From: Ramlibacter sp.
GTDB lineage: Bacteria; Pseudomonadota; Gammaproteobacteria; Burkholderiales; Burkholderiaceae_C
Direction: 5' to 3'
Length of the DNA: 44,053 nucleotides
Assembly: GCA_014376765.1 (NCBI GenBank)
Contig: JACMQX010000038.1
Coordinates: 1-44,053 of the forward strand
A program made the translations under genes and the position numbers. Position 1 is the stretch's first letter; every line of letters starts with the position of its first letter. Of the stretch, positions 5,728 through 15,127 are shown piece after piece. A model generated the notes under the pieces. It had not been told where the DNA came from. It did not search any database and saw only the letters and a list, made by a program, of their open reading frames with translations.

Positions 5728-7065
5728 ATGAGGGTCCGAAAATCAATCTTCTGCGGTGAAGTTGAGTTTGAGAGCATCACTGCCTTCAGCGAGCACTTTG
5801 GCATCAGCAAGGAGAAGGTCACCAGAAGGCTTGGCAATGGTTGGTCACCAGCTCAGGCTGTGGGAATTGAACCACCCCCGAAACGGCTAGGCACCACCGG
5901 CAAGCCTCTTGTCTTCGATGGGATCGAGTACATCAGCTTGGCAGCCGCTGCTGAAGCATTGGGTCTGGACAAAAAGGTAGTGGCCAGCCGTGTGGCCAAA
6001 GGCTATTCTGCAGAGGACGCAATCAGAGGCCACCTCAAAGGTCGTGTTGGACCGGGAAAGGCCATTGAATTTCGTGGTAAGACCTATGGCAGTCGTGAGC
6101 AACTCTGCTCCGAGTTTGGGCAAATGTGGAACAACGTCCAACGGCGCGTCAAGCGTGGGTGGAGTATGGAGCAGGCTTTGCTGATTGAGCAGGCCCCACC
6201 CCGATTCCGTAACTTTGAAGGTCACGCCAGAGACTACAAATGGAAGGAGGTTAGGTTATCTGCACACGGTGTAGAGCCTGTGCCTGACCTGCAAGGATAC
6301 AAGTTGTACTTGATAACCAACATGGTTAATCAGAAGGTTTACGTCGGTCTGACCATTGGGCCACTTGAGAAGCGCCTCAAGCAACACTTTGCAGCTGCCC
6401 GGCGTGGCCGAAAGTCTGCATTCATGAATGCCATCATGAAGCACGGCGAGGAGGCTTTCAAGATTGAACTCATCAGAACTGACGCGAGGACATATGAAGA
6501 GTTGCAGCAGCAAGAGGTGCTTGAAATTGGCAAACGCGATGCTATTCGTAATGGGTACAACACAGCAGCTGGAGGCTCCCTTGGAAGTTCGAAGGCTATC
6601 TCCATCGGCGGCAAGACCTACGTTAGCTATGCGGGTGCCGCAGAGGCTTACGGCGTAGACCCGGTCGTATTTGCGTTAAGGGTGTCGCGTTTGAAATGGA
6701 CGCCCGAACAGGCGGTGGGGTTGGAGAACAGAACGTGGGTAGGAAAGTCACTGCCAGTGAACGTCGCAGGAAGCGCGTTTGAGAGCCTGAGCCAAGCGGC
6801 AAAGCATTTTGGGGTTTTGCCCGCGACCGCACATAGCCGTTACCGACTGAAGGGCTGGACCCTTGAGCAATCACTTGGAATTGAACCTCCACCTCATCGC
6901 GAAAGCCCGTCGGCCAAGCGGGTATCAATTCTTGGCATCGACTATGAATCTATCGAGGACGCGGCCGTTAGCCTAGGGGTGTCAGCGAACGCATTGAGGC
7001 GGTATATCCGATTGGGCTTAACGCCAGATGACGCTTTTGTAAGAACGAGGCGCGAAGGTCCGTAG
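5728..7065 (+). CDS. GIY-YIG nuclease with six helix-turn-helix-like repeats
   Basis: A 445-residue protein with a central GIY-YIG nuclease domain at about residues 190-285. It shows YKLYLITN, KVYVGLT, an arginine in LEKRLKQH, a glutamate in LQQQEVLEI and GYNTAAGG, the order expected for the family. Three repeats of about 45-50 residues precede it and three follow. Each begins with a short strand pair (for example KPLVFDGIEYIS), continues with AAEALGLDKKVVASRV-like helices and ends in G(W/Y)SxExA(V/I). They resemble the nuclease-associated modular DNA-binding repeats of homing endonucleases. The start at 5728 has TGAGGA at 5713-5718. The 3 + nuclease + 3 layout suggests long, specific DNA recognition. 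It could be a homing-type, anti-competitor or defence nuclease; the sequence does not decide. Confidence 0.85.
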   Translation: MRVRKSIFCGEVEFESITAFSEHFGISKEKVTRRLGNGWSPAQAVGIEPPPKRLGTTGKPLVFDGIEYISLAAAAEALGLDKKVVASRVAKGYSAEDAIRGHLKGRVGPGKAIEFRGKTYGSREQLCSEFGQMWNNVQRRVKRGWSMEQALLIEQAPPRFRNFEGHARDYKWKEVRLSAHGVEPVPDLQGYKLYLITNMVNQKVYVGLTIGPLEKRLKQHFAAARRGRKSAFMNAIMKHGEEAFKIELIRTDARTYEELQQQEVLEIGKRDAIRNGYNTAAGGSLGSSKAISIGGKTYVSYAGAAEAYGVDPVVFALRVSRLKWTPEQAVGLENRTWVGKSLPVNVAGSAFESLSQAAKHFGVLPATAHSRYRLKGWTLEQSLGIEPPPHRESPSAKRVSILGIDYESIEDAAVSLGVSANALRRYIRLGLTPDDAFVRTRREGP

Positions 7066-7241
7066 TGCTGCCCATGCCCTGCCGACAGTCGCTCTTATCG
7101 CCAAGCCCGCCGGAAGCGCCCATCGCAAGACCTATTCGCAAATAAGTATTCAATTCAATCTCCAGAGACCGCCAGTGCCTTTGTGTCCCCGCGTTTAAAT
7201 AACACGACGTACGGTAATCCACCAATTAGAAAGAGGCCCGG

Positions 7242-8177
7242 ATGACACCCAGCTACCACACCAGAATCTGCCCGAACAATGAGCGCAAGCTCAAGGTCTT
7301 TTACCGGCCCGAGATGTCGGCTCCTGCCAATGACCTGTACTCGCCTTCGGCATTCAAGCCTAAGCTCGTGGTGGAGGACTGGCTTGCCAATGCAGTGTTG
7401 GCTGACGCCATCGAGGTGCAGCACTTTAGCCCAGCCCAGCGGAGCCACTTTGATGCCGTGCATCATCCCGACTACGTCGATGGCGTGATGGGTCTGCGTG
7501 AGCCCAATGGATTCGGCACGGTCGATGCAGCCATCGCTGCCACGTTCCCCTACACGGTCGGCTCCATGGTGAGCGCAGCCAAGTACGTGCTGTCCAAGCG
7601 CGATGAGGAAGACTGGCGCATGGCGATTTCGCCCACGTCAGGCTTTCACCATGCAGGCTACAACTTCGGCGGCGGCTACTGCACATTCAACGGGCTGATG
7701 GCTGCGGCGGTCATGGTCTACACGCTGGGCCTTGCCAAGCGCATCCTCATCATCGACATGGATCACCACTACGGCAACGGCACCGATGACATCATCAAGA
7801 AGCTGGGCTTGGCCTACGTGACTCACATCACAGCGGTCAAGTCGTACAAGACCGCAGACGAGGCCTTCGGCGTGATTGGCCGCATGCGTAAGATGATTTT
7901 CGACCGCATCAAGCCCGACCTCGTGCTGTATCAGGCCGGTGCCGACATGCACGTTGACGATCCGCTGGGCGGCATCATGACCACGGAGCAGATGATGCAC
8001 CGCGACCAGACCATCATCAAGGGATGCTCTGACCGGCGCATTCCGTTGGTGTGGAATTTGGCGGGTGGCTATCAGCGTGACGTCAAGGGCACCATCGAGC
8101 CCGTGCTAAAGCTACATCGCAACACGGTGCTGACCTGTCTTCACCCAAAGGTGATGGCGATGCTTGAATGGAGTTGA
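7242..8177 (+). CDS. histone-deacetylase-fold (arginase/HDAC superfamily) hydrolase
   Basis: A zinc-dependent deacetylase-type enzyme of 311 residues. Family motifs are in order: the charge-relay histidines in SPTSGFHHAGYNFGGGYCTFNG (about residues 131-152), zinc ligands in IDMDHHYGNGT (about 170-180), the further aspartate ligand in YQAGADMHVDDPLGG (about 230-244), and the tyrosine of WNLAGGYQ near 276. All key residues are present, so it should be active. Bacterial relatives act on acetylpolyamines, acetoin-related substrates or acetyl-lysine. The start has AGAGG a few bases upstream. It stands alone on the plus strand between the nuclease and two minus-strand membrane-protein genes. Its presence in a mobilizable element is uncommon, and the substrate is unknown. 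Confidence 0.85.
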   Translation: MTPSYHTRICPNNERKLKVFYRPEMSAPANDLYSPSAFKPKLVVEDWLANAVLADAIEVQHFSPAQRSHFDAVHHPDYVDGVMGLREPNGFGTVDAAIAATFPYTVGSMVSAAKYVLSKRDEEDWRMAISPTSGFHHAGYNFGGGYCTFNGLMAAAVMVYTLGLAKRILIIDMDHHYGNGTDDIIKKLGLAYVTHITAVKSYKTADEAFGVIGRMRKMIFDRIKPDLVLYQAGADMHVDDPLGGIMTTEQMMHRDQTIIKGCSDRRIPLVWNLAGGYQRDVKGTIEPVLKLHRNTVLTCLHPKVMAMLEWS

Positions 8178-8194
8178 GCGAAGCTCGCTCGTCA

Positions 8195-8458
8195 TCACTT
8201 TGGAAGTATGGACTTTGTCGACTTGGCTTTTTCCAAAAGCTCCTCGTATTCAGGGAGTGCCCTAAGCTTCTCTTTGAGCTCTGGGTCTTCCATGATGTCG
8301 TCGTGAAGCGTTCGTCCCCTGCTCCATAGCGATCGTCTAACCGTTCGAATTGCTACAAAGGTTATCGGGGTCAGCCACCACACGTTGCCGGTGAAAAGTG
8401 CAATTACAGCGCACGCAATGGACGCCAGCATTACTAGGCCAAATAGCACATCCAGCAT
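8195..8458 (-). CDS. small membrane protein
   Basis: An 87-residue protein with two hydrophobic segments, VLFGLVMLASIACAVIALFTG (residues about 4-24) and WWLTPITFVAIRTV (about 27-40), then a cytoplasm-like charged tail with HDDIMEDPELKEKLRALPEYEELLEKAK, probably helical. The ribosome binding site GGAGGG stands 6-7 bases before the ATG. It lies downstream of the other minus-strand membrane-protein gene with 127 bp between, so the two may be co-transcribed. No known family is recognised; the tail could bind a partner. Confidence 0.6.
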   Translation of the reverse strand: MLDVLFGLVMLASIACAVIALFTGNVWWLTPITFVAIRTVRRSLWSRGRTLHDDIMEDPELKEKLRALPEYEELLEKAKSTKSILPK

Positions 8459-8585
8459 TTAGTTCCCTCCAACGCCATGGGCGGTCGCAACTTTTACGGT
8501 GCGATGCACTCGCCTGTCAAGTGACTATGAGATCGGGTGATGGTGCAGGTTAAACATGAGTAAGTTACAAACTTACCTCTGTGCT

Positions 8586-9374
8586 CTAGCTGGCGTCGTT
8601 GCCCTTCTCTGTCCAAATCATTGTGCCTCCCGCTTGGCGCATGCGGAATCTGGTGAATCTGGCTACTCCAAAGGCATCTGTATATCGAATCTCGCCCCAG
8701 ACATAGAACTTCAAAACACCCTCAAGAATTTGTTGTATTTCGATGCTGTTCAGCGGGGCATCGAGGCGCAAGGTCATGTCCGATTTTGCCCTCGGATGAA
8801 GAACAAACTTGCTAGCAGTTTCGGTAAAGTCAACTTCAAACGGTTGATCTTCTGTGTAGCGCCCGAGACATGCGGTGTGGTGTACGCCATAGGCGATGGT
8901 GCTGCCTTCATTGAATATATGGAACTTAAGCCCAATGGTGTGCATCTCCTCCAAGGTAGAGGCGGGATATTTATCATGAGGGCGAATGCCAACGTATGCC
9001 CGAAGCTGCCTTTGCGCCGTGTCCTCAGCGCCGACAGCCAAGCGATGTGTGGACTTCCACAATCGAACAGTGAAGAACGCCAGTACCAACGTGAAAAAAG
9101 AGATTGGGTCTTCAACAACCTTAAGCAGCCACGCAAATACGGCTTCCAAGACGCGCGATATGCCGCTTGGCTTGTTTTCTTGTTGGGGATTATTTTCTGC
9201 GGAATAGCGCACTACTGTCTCGATCACCGACGCAGGGTTTTGCACTGGTTGTGATGCGTCGGCCTTTGGTTGAGCTGCCTCTGTGGCTTGCTGCTTTTTG
9301 TCGGTGCTAAGGATTGGCTGTGAAAAAGCAGCCCCCGCAAAAAATACTAAGCCAATTACTTGCACCCTCTTCAT
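8586..9374 (-). CDS. exported/membrane-anchored hypothetical protein
   Basis: A 262-residue protein with an N-terminal signal sequence (MKRVQVIGLVFFAGAAFSQ), a polar linker rich in Q, A and P (about 20-65), a transmembrane segment around residues 90-108 (PISFFTLVLAFFTVRLW), and a soluble domain. After the membrane span comes AEDTAQRQLRAYVGI, a motif common to many uncharacterised proteobacterial membrane proteins, which favours this strand over the antisense frame. The beta-rich remainder (LKFHIFNEGSTIAYGV and onwards) is of the type seen with that motif. The ribosome binding site is poor. Function unknown. Confidence 0.65.
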   Translation of the reverse strand: MKRVQVIGLVFFAGAAFSQPILSTDKKQQATEAAQPKADASQPVQNPASVIETVVRYSAENNPQQENKPSGISRVLEAVFAWLLKVVEDPISFFTLVLAFFTVRLWKSTHRLAVGAEDTAQRQLRAYVGIRPHDKYPASTLEEMHTIGLKFHIFNEGSTIAYGVHHTACLGRYTEDQPFEVDFTETASKFVLHPRAKSDMTLRLDAPLNSIEIQQILEGVLKFYVWGEIRYTDAFGVARFTRFRMRQAGGTMIWTEKGNDAS

Positions 9375-9379
9375 GGTCG

Positions 9380-9399
9380 CCCCGGTTGTTATGCCGGGG
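9380..9399. terminator. short hairpin between the remnant transposase and the membrane protein gene
   Basis: CCCCGG at 9380-9385 pairs with CCGGGG at 9394-9399 across an 8-base loop, directly before the minus-strand start at 9374. There is no T-run, so it is not a standard intrinsic terminator; it may instead affect translation of the gene at 8586-9374. Confidence 0.25.
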
Positions 9400-9408
9400 A
9401 TTCTGCGC

Positions 9409-9668
9409 TCAACCGTTCGTTTTTGTCATCAGGACAATGTCCTCCATGCTCCACAGGAAGTCAGTGACACCCGCTTCCATGGCCGGAGTGGTCTTGATGC
9501 TCGTGTGAATCTTCACGAAGTTGGAGACCATGAAATAGAACCTCATCGCGTGCATGTGGTTCGCCATCTTCTTTGAGAAAGCATTGGTCAGACGGGTCAG
9601 GCGGCGATTGCCCATGCCAGTGACAGGTTCGAACGCTCCACGATGCTGGTACTGATGAATTCCTCCTT
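9409..9668 (-). pseudogene. 3' remnant of an IS1-like transposase, frameshifted
   Basis: On the minus strand MGNRRLTRLTNAFSKKMANH, then MRFYFMVSNFVKIH, TTPAMEAGVTDFLWSMEDIV is the C-terminal signature of the IS1-like transposase group that I know as 'RRFTRLTNAFSKK...NH...NF..IH...TPAMAAG'. The residues that should stand before it, EEFISTSIVERSNLSL, are present but in another frame (about 9620-9668). The frames meet near 9616-9620 where one base seems to have been lost. The N-terminal two thirds and the insertion sequence ends are absent. It lies about 160 bp inside the right att site. Confidence 0.75.
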
Positions 9669-9745
9669 GGGGTACCGTAAGCGCACTCAAGGGCGGAAGA
9701 ACACGTTTCGGATTACAGGCGTCGTATTGGGAATGTCATGTTGAC

Positions 9746-9786
9746 ATCATCAAGCACGTGACAAATTGGCGGGTTTTATGGCGGGT
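9746..9786. repeat. candidate integrase arm sites, right end
   Basis: ATCATCAAGC at 9746-9755 and, at 9763-9786, TTGGCGGGTT followed by ATGGCGGGT repeat the two motifs found beside the integrase at 203-279, in the same order and orientation. The right copy lies 45 bp inside the attachment core. The similarity makes both ends of the element recognisable to one recombinase. Confidence 0.4.
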
Positions 9787-9830
9787 GGGTCTTGCAAAAG
9801 GCCGTAGAACTCGCATGATTGCTCACTGTC

Positions 9831-9844
9831 TGGCGGAAGCGGTG
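9831..9844. repeat. right attachment core (tRNA-Ser 3' end)
   Basis: TGGCGGAAGCGGTG, identical to 126-139. It is the complement of the acceptor-stem 3' strand and CCA of the tRNA-Ser gene, the usual crossover place for tRNA-directed integrases. The tRNA is left whole by the insertion. Confidence 0.7.
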
Positions 9845-9920
9845 AGATTCGAACTCACGGATGTCGTAAAACATCGCCAGTTTTCAAGACTGGTGCATTC
9901 AACCGCTCTGCCACGCTTCC
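9831..9920 (-). tRNA. tRNA-Ser(UGA)
   Basis: Read on the minus strand, 90 bases begin GGAAGCGTGGCAGAGCGG and end with an encoded CCA. The acceptor stem GGAAGCG pairs with CGCTTCC. The anticodon stem-loop CAGTCTTGAAAACTG gives anticodon TGA. The long variable arm with its own stem (GATG...CATC) is typical of serine tRNAs, and GTTCGAATC is the T loop. It serves as the integration site of the element on its left. Confidence 0.97.
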
Positions 9921-12900
9921 GAGCGGCAGATTCTACCTTTGCTGCGCAGGGGCCATGGGCTGCCGGGGCGCAAGACATGACTTGTGCCGGCCAGACTGAC
10001 AGTCCGGCGCCATTTGCGGGGCATTGCCACAGGCGCTTGCATTGCGGTCAAAATGGCCTGATGTCGTTCATTTTCCTTGTTGGTCCCGAGCCTGTCGGCA
10101 TAGTCGGCCGATTGCATGAGCACGTCTAACAACCATTCTGACTCCAGCGTTTTTCTGCCAGGAGCCGCTGCAGCGGCCGTGCCGAAAATTGACCGCATCT
10201 CCCGCAAGGCAGGCGACTGGTGCCATCGCTCGGCAGCAGGCCTGTCGGACGCGCTCATCATGATGGTGGACGACGAGCCGCTCAACATCGAGATGACGGG
10301 CAGCTGGCTGATGGATGCAGGCTACCGGCACTTTGTGGCCACGCACGAGCCAGAGCTGGCCATTGGCATGATGCGCGACAACCGCCCAAGCCTGTTGCTG
10401 CTGGACCTGTCGATGCCCCGCGTGAACGGGATGTCGATCCTGCGGGCCATGCACGATGATCCGGCGCTTTGCCATGTGCCGGTCATTGTGATGACCAGCA
10501 GCGTCGATCCCCAGGACAGGATTGACGCACTGACCGCAGGCGCCATGGACTTCCTGCCCAAGCCAGCCGACCCAACCGAGCTGGCGCTGCGTGTGCGCAA
10601 CACCCTGGCGGCCGCTATGTACCGCGACTACCTTGCGCACCATGACGCGCTGACGGGCCTGCCCAACGGACTCAAGTATGCGGAAGCGGTGGAGGCCGCG
10701 CTGGAGGCTGCGCAGAGCGCTGCGACGCCGGGCGGTCTGATCCACCTGGGGGTGCACCGCCTCGAACTGGTGATCGACGCCATGGGGCGTGACGCAGCGG
10801 ACACGGTGTTGCGGCGCATTGCCAGCCGTTTGACGCAGTGCATCGCCGCGCCGCCGGCAAGGGCCGCGCCGGGCGCAGGGGGAGCAAACGGGTCAGGGCC
10901 GTCTCTGTACCGGCTGGACGATGGCGGTTTCGCCGTCCTCGCGCCTTCCTGCAGCCGCGCAGCGCTGGCCGGTTTGAGCGCGCGTCTGCTGGAGGCGGCA
11001 ACCATTGGCTTGCCGCATGACGGTGCACCCCCCATCGTTCTGGACTGCCGCATCGGCGTGGCGGTGTTCCCTGATGACGGCGGCGACGCCGGCGCGCTGG
11101 TCAACAACGCTGGCACGGCCATGCGCCATGCCCTGCAGGCAGACGGGGAGCCTTGCGAATTCTTCAAACCCGTCTTCAAGGAGCTTGCCCTGGCACGTCT
11201 GGCTGGGCTGGAGCCCGGTGCGGCAGAGTCCCGTCGCCCTGAAGCATCGGGAGCGGCCGCAGCGCGGGATGGCGAAGCTGTTGCAGGGGCGCTGCTGGAT
11301 GCCGCCCACTTGCATGATGCGATCCTCAACGCCCTGCCTGCGCGCCTGGCCGTCCTGGATGCGGGAGGCAACATCTTCAGGGTCAATGAAGCCTGGGGCG
11401 CGTCGCGTGAAGAACTGCCAGGCGTGGGCGCCGCCTATGCCCAGGTCTGCGCCAGTTTCGGCCAAACCCCATTCCTCACCCGCGGCATGACCGTGGGTGT
11501 GCGCCGGGTGCTGGAGGCTGAGGCCTCCGAATATCGGGAGGAGTACAGCCAGGCCGCGAGCGGGCTGTGGTTTGAACTGGTGGTGGCCCCCTTGAACCGG
11601 CAGACGCGGCAGGGCGTGCTTTTGGTATTGCGTGATGTCACCGCCCGCAAGCAGGCTGCCGAAGCGCAGCGGCGCGACCGGCAGCTGCTGGACAACATCG
11701 TCGAGAACATTCCCACTGCCGTGCAACTCAAGGCCGTGGGCGACGAGCTGCGCATCGTGCTGTGGAACAAGGCTGCCGAGGCGATCTACGGGATCGACCG
11801 CAAGCAGGCCATCGGCAGCACTGTGCATGACCTGTGGCCTGCGGCAGAGGCTGCCGCCATGACGGCGGCTGAGCTGGACCTGGTGCAGCGCGGTGGCCAG
11901 CTGGACTTTCCCGACCGGCTGGCCCACAACTGGCTCGACCGCGAGATTCACCTGCACTTGCGCAAGGTGCCGCTGTATGACGACACCGGCGCTGCAACGC
12001 ACCTGCTGGTAATTGCCGATGACGTCACCGGCCAGCTGGAACGCGAGGCCGCCCTGCGCGAGAGCGAGGAGCGTTTTCGCAGCCTGGTGCAGATGTCCAC
12101 CGACTGGTACTGGCAGCAGGATGCGCACAACCGGTTCACCTTTTTCTCGGGCGATGACGAGACGTCCGAGATCCCGTATCGCTCCTACACCATGGGCCTG
12201 ACGCCCTGGGAGCTGCCGCACCGCCACGCATTCAGCTGCACCTGGGAGGAGCACCGTGAGATGCTGAGTCAGCACCTGCCTTTCAAGGGTTTTGAGTACA
12301 TCTACCGGCCGCCGGGTGAGTCGCCCACCTATGTCTCGGTGAACGGCGAGCCGATGTTCAACAGCGATGGCGTGTTCACCGGCTATCGCGGTACGGCCAG
12401 CGACATCACTGCGGCCAAGGCGGCAGCGCTGGAAATTGTGGGGCTGAACACCAAACTGGAAGAGCGTGTGAAGCAACGCACCCGGCAGCTGGAAGTTGCC
12501 AACAGCGAGCTACAGGCCTTTGCGTATTCGGTGGCGCACGACATTCGGGGCCCGTTGATCAGCTTGAGCGGATTCACGCACCTTATCGAGCGCAACAGCG
12601 GCTCCTCGCCGCAGGAGGCCGAGCGGCGCTTCCATGCAGTGGGGCGGATCCGCGCGGTGGTGCGGCAAATGGATGAGCTGACGGGCGGGCTGCTGTCGCT
12701 GGCGCAGCTTGCGCGGGTGGGCATGAGTTGGGTGCCGTCCAACATCACCGAGCTGGCCACCCGCGTCCATGAGCGGCTGGCGGAAACAGACAAGGCGCGG
12801 GTGGTGGAGTTCAAGGTGGCCCCCGGCATGGCGGCGCCCTGCGATGCTGTCCTGATGACGCAACTGCTGGAGAACCTGATTGGCAACGCCTGGAAATTCA

Positions 12901-13156
12901 CGGCGGGAAAGCCCGGGGCGAGCATCAGCGTCGGCTGTGAGCAGGACACGCAAACGGGCGTGCGCTATTTTGTGCGGGACAACGGCGCCGGCTTTGATGC
13001 CGCGCACGCGACCACGCTGTTCAACGCCTTCCAGCGCTTTCACGAGCCCAAGGAATTCACCGGCACGGGCGTAGGCCTGGCCACGGTCCACCGCATCATC
13101 ACCCGCCATGGGGGCAAGGTCTGGGCAGAGTCAGCGCCGGGCGCGGGTGCGACGTT

Positions 13157-13833
<677 letters not shown>

Positions 13834-13837
<4 letters not shown>

Positions 13838-14550
13838 GATCTGAACAGCCTGGAGTATTGGGTTTCGTGTTGCGCCGACAGGATGGCCAGCATGGGGCTG
13901 AAGGCCTGGCGGTCATCGTCATTCAATGCCATGGCCTGGTCCACGGCGGCGGGGATGTCTGCTGCCAGGCGCGCCAGGATGCGTTGGCCCGAGCTCTGGC
14001 CCAGCGGCACGGCCTTGAGGGCCGCCTGCATCATGTTCTCGGCCCAACCAAAGGCAAACGCGATCAGGCAGTCGCGCACGGGGGCCTGCGTCTGCGATGC
14101 TGCCAGCGCGAAGGCGACGGGGTAAGTCGGGTCCTTGTCAGCGAACCAGCTGACCTGGTCTTGCAGCAGATCATGGTTGCGCATCCACAGAGCGAGCGAG
14201 CGGCCCATCTGCGTCGTCTGCAGCCGCAGCTCGCTGGTCTCGCGGGTTTGCAACACCCAGGTGTTGAGGGTTTCGATGCGGGCCAGGTCGGCGTTGCGCC
14301 ATGCCTGGATGGCCTGCGCGGCAACGGCGAGGTCGCTGCGGGCCAGGGCGATGTGGAGTTGGTCGGCCAGCCAGTCGGCTGCTGCAGTCTCGGTCGTAAC
14401 GCCAGCTCGGTCGACCGCTGCTTCCAGGGCTTCGGAGTACGAGAAGCCGCCTACGGGCAGTGCGGGCGAGGCCAGCCAGATGAGCTGGATCAGGCTGGCG
14501 GCAGGCAGCCCGGCCGCGACCTCAATGCGGGTGGGGATGGTTGTGGTCAT
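13834..14550 (-). CDS. urease accessory protein UreF
   Basis: UreF joins UreD and UreG in the activation complex that gates carbamylation and nickel insertion. Family features: [24 protein letters not shown] near the N-terminus, [19 protein letters not shown] helices, and [19 protein letters not shown] near the C-terminus. The start at 14550 ([10 protein letters not shown]) gives 238 residues, normal for the family, and overlaps the ureE end by 29 bp. Much longer in-frame starts (up to 14703) would lie within ureE and add an arginine-rich stretch unlike UreF. An alternative is ATG 14565. Confidence 0.93.
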
Positions 14551-15127
14551 GCGCGTGCCCACCATCAGTGGCAGTGCCCTGCGGTTCATCAGGCATGAGC
14601 TCAGGCGCCCAGGGCCTGAAGCCTTTGGGCTTGGCTGGTGCCTGCCCATGGCTGTGGTGGTGCGGCGCTGCCTGCGCGCCATAGGCGCCGCCCTCCGGCT
14701 CAAAAGCAGAGTCCTGCGCGCTGACGATCAGGTGCATGCTGCGCAGCATGTCAGCCAGCACATGGTCGGGTTCAATCTTCAAATGGTCGGGCCGCAGTTC
14801 AATGGGCACATGCCGGTTGCCCAGGTGGTAGGCGGCACGGGTGAGGTCAAAGGGCGTGCCGTGCTCGCTGCAATGCGTGATCACCAGCACCGGCTGAGGC
14901 GCAGCAATCACCTTGATCAGCGAGCCGTCTTCGGCCACCAGTACATCGCCGCCACGCACCAGGGTGCCGCGCGGCAGGAACACGCCGATCTGGCGGCCTT
15001 GCGAATCCGTCGCTTCAAAGCGGCTTTTCTGGCGCACGTCCCAGTCCAGCTGGACCGTGGCGCCGCGTTTGAGGAGCACTGGGGCAAGCCCCTTGCCTTG
15101 AGGGAGCAGTTTGGAGACCTGGAGCAT
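14522..15127 (-). CDS. urease accessory nickel metallochaperone UreE
   Basis: UreE binds nickel and passes it to the UreG complex. The N-terminal half (residues 1-75) is the beta-rich peptide-binding domain, including [18 protein letters not shown]. The second half is the metal-binding ferredoxin-like domain with [14 protein letters not shown], whose histidine is the interface nickel ligand. The C-terminus is histidine-rich (HDHNHPHPH, plus an earlier HHHSHG), giving added nickel storage. At 201 residues it is longer than many UreE proteins because of these tails. It starts one base before the ureC stop codon and overlaps ureF. Confidence 0.96.
   Translation of the reverse strand: MLQVSKLLPQGKGLAPVLLKRGATVQLDWDVRQKSRFEATDSQGRQIGVFLPRGTLVRGGDVLVAEDGSLIKVIAAPQPVLVITHCSEHGTPFDLTRAAYHLGNRHVPIELRPDHLKIEPDHVLADMLRSMHLIVSAQDSAFEPEGGAYGAQAAPHHHSHGQAPAKPKGFRPWAPELMPDEPQGTATDGGHAHDHNHPHPH

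Larger units (their letters stand above)
126..9844. mobile_element. integrative mobilizable element in tRNA-Ser(UGA)
   Basis: Seen: a 14-bp direct repeat, TGGCGGAAGCGGTG, occurs at 126-139 and at 9831-9844. The right copy is the 3' end of an intact tRNA-Ser gene. Between them lie a tyrosine integrase beside the left copy, an AlpA-like regulator, a MobV-type relaxase and cargo whose base composition is less GC-rich than the flanking chromosome. Known: DUF4102 integrases commonly use tRNA 3' ends, and a relaxase without a type IV secretion system defines a mobilizable rather than self-transmissible element. Inferred: the element is about 9.7 kb and would need a helper conjugation system. The integrase lies at the end away from the tRNA, whereas it is often tRNA-proximal. 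No phage structural genes are present. Confidence 0.8.

Noticed and set aside
8556..9254. A 232-codon plus-strand frame with a signal-peptide-like start
   Set aside because: It is antisense to the minus-strand membrane protein that has the familiar QRQLRAYVGI motif; the plus-strand product has no recognisable feature beyond its N-terminus.
126..9844. An intact prophage
   Set aside because: No capsid, terminase, tail or lysis genes; the relaxase points to conjugative mobilization.
10893..12476. Long minus-strand frame opposite the first kinase
   Set aside because: High-GC third-position shadow of a gene with clear PAS and kinase motifs.
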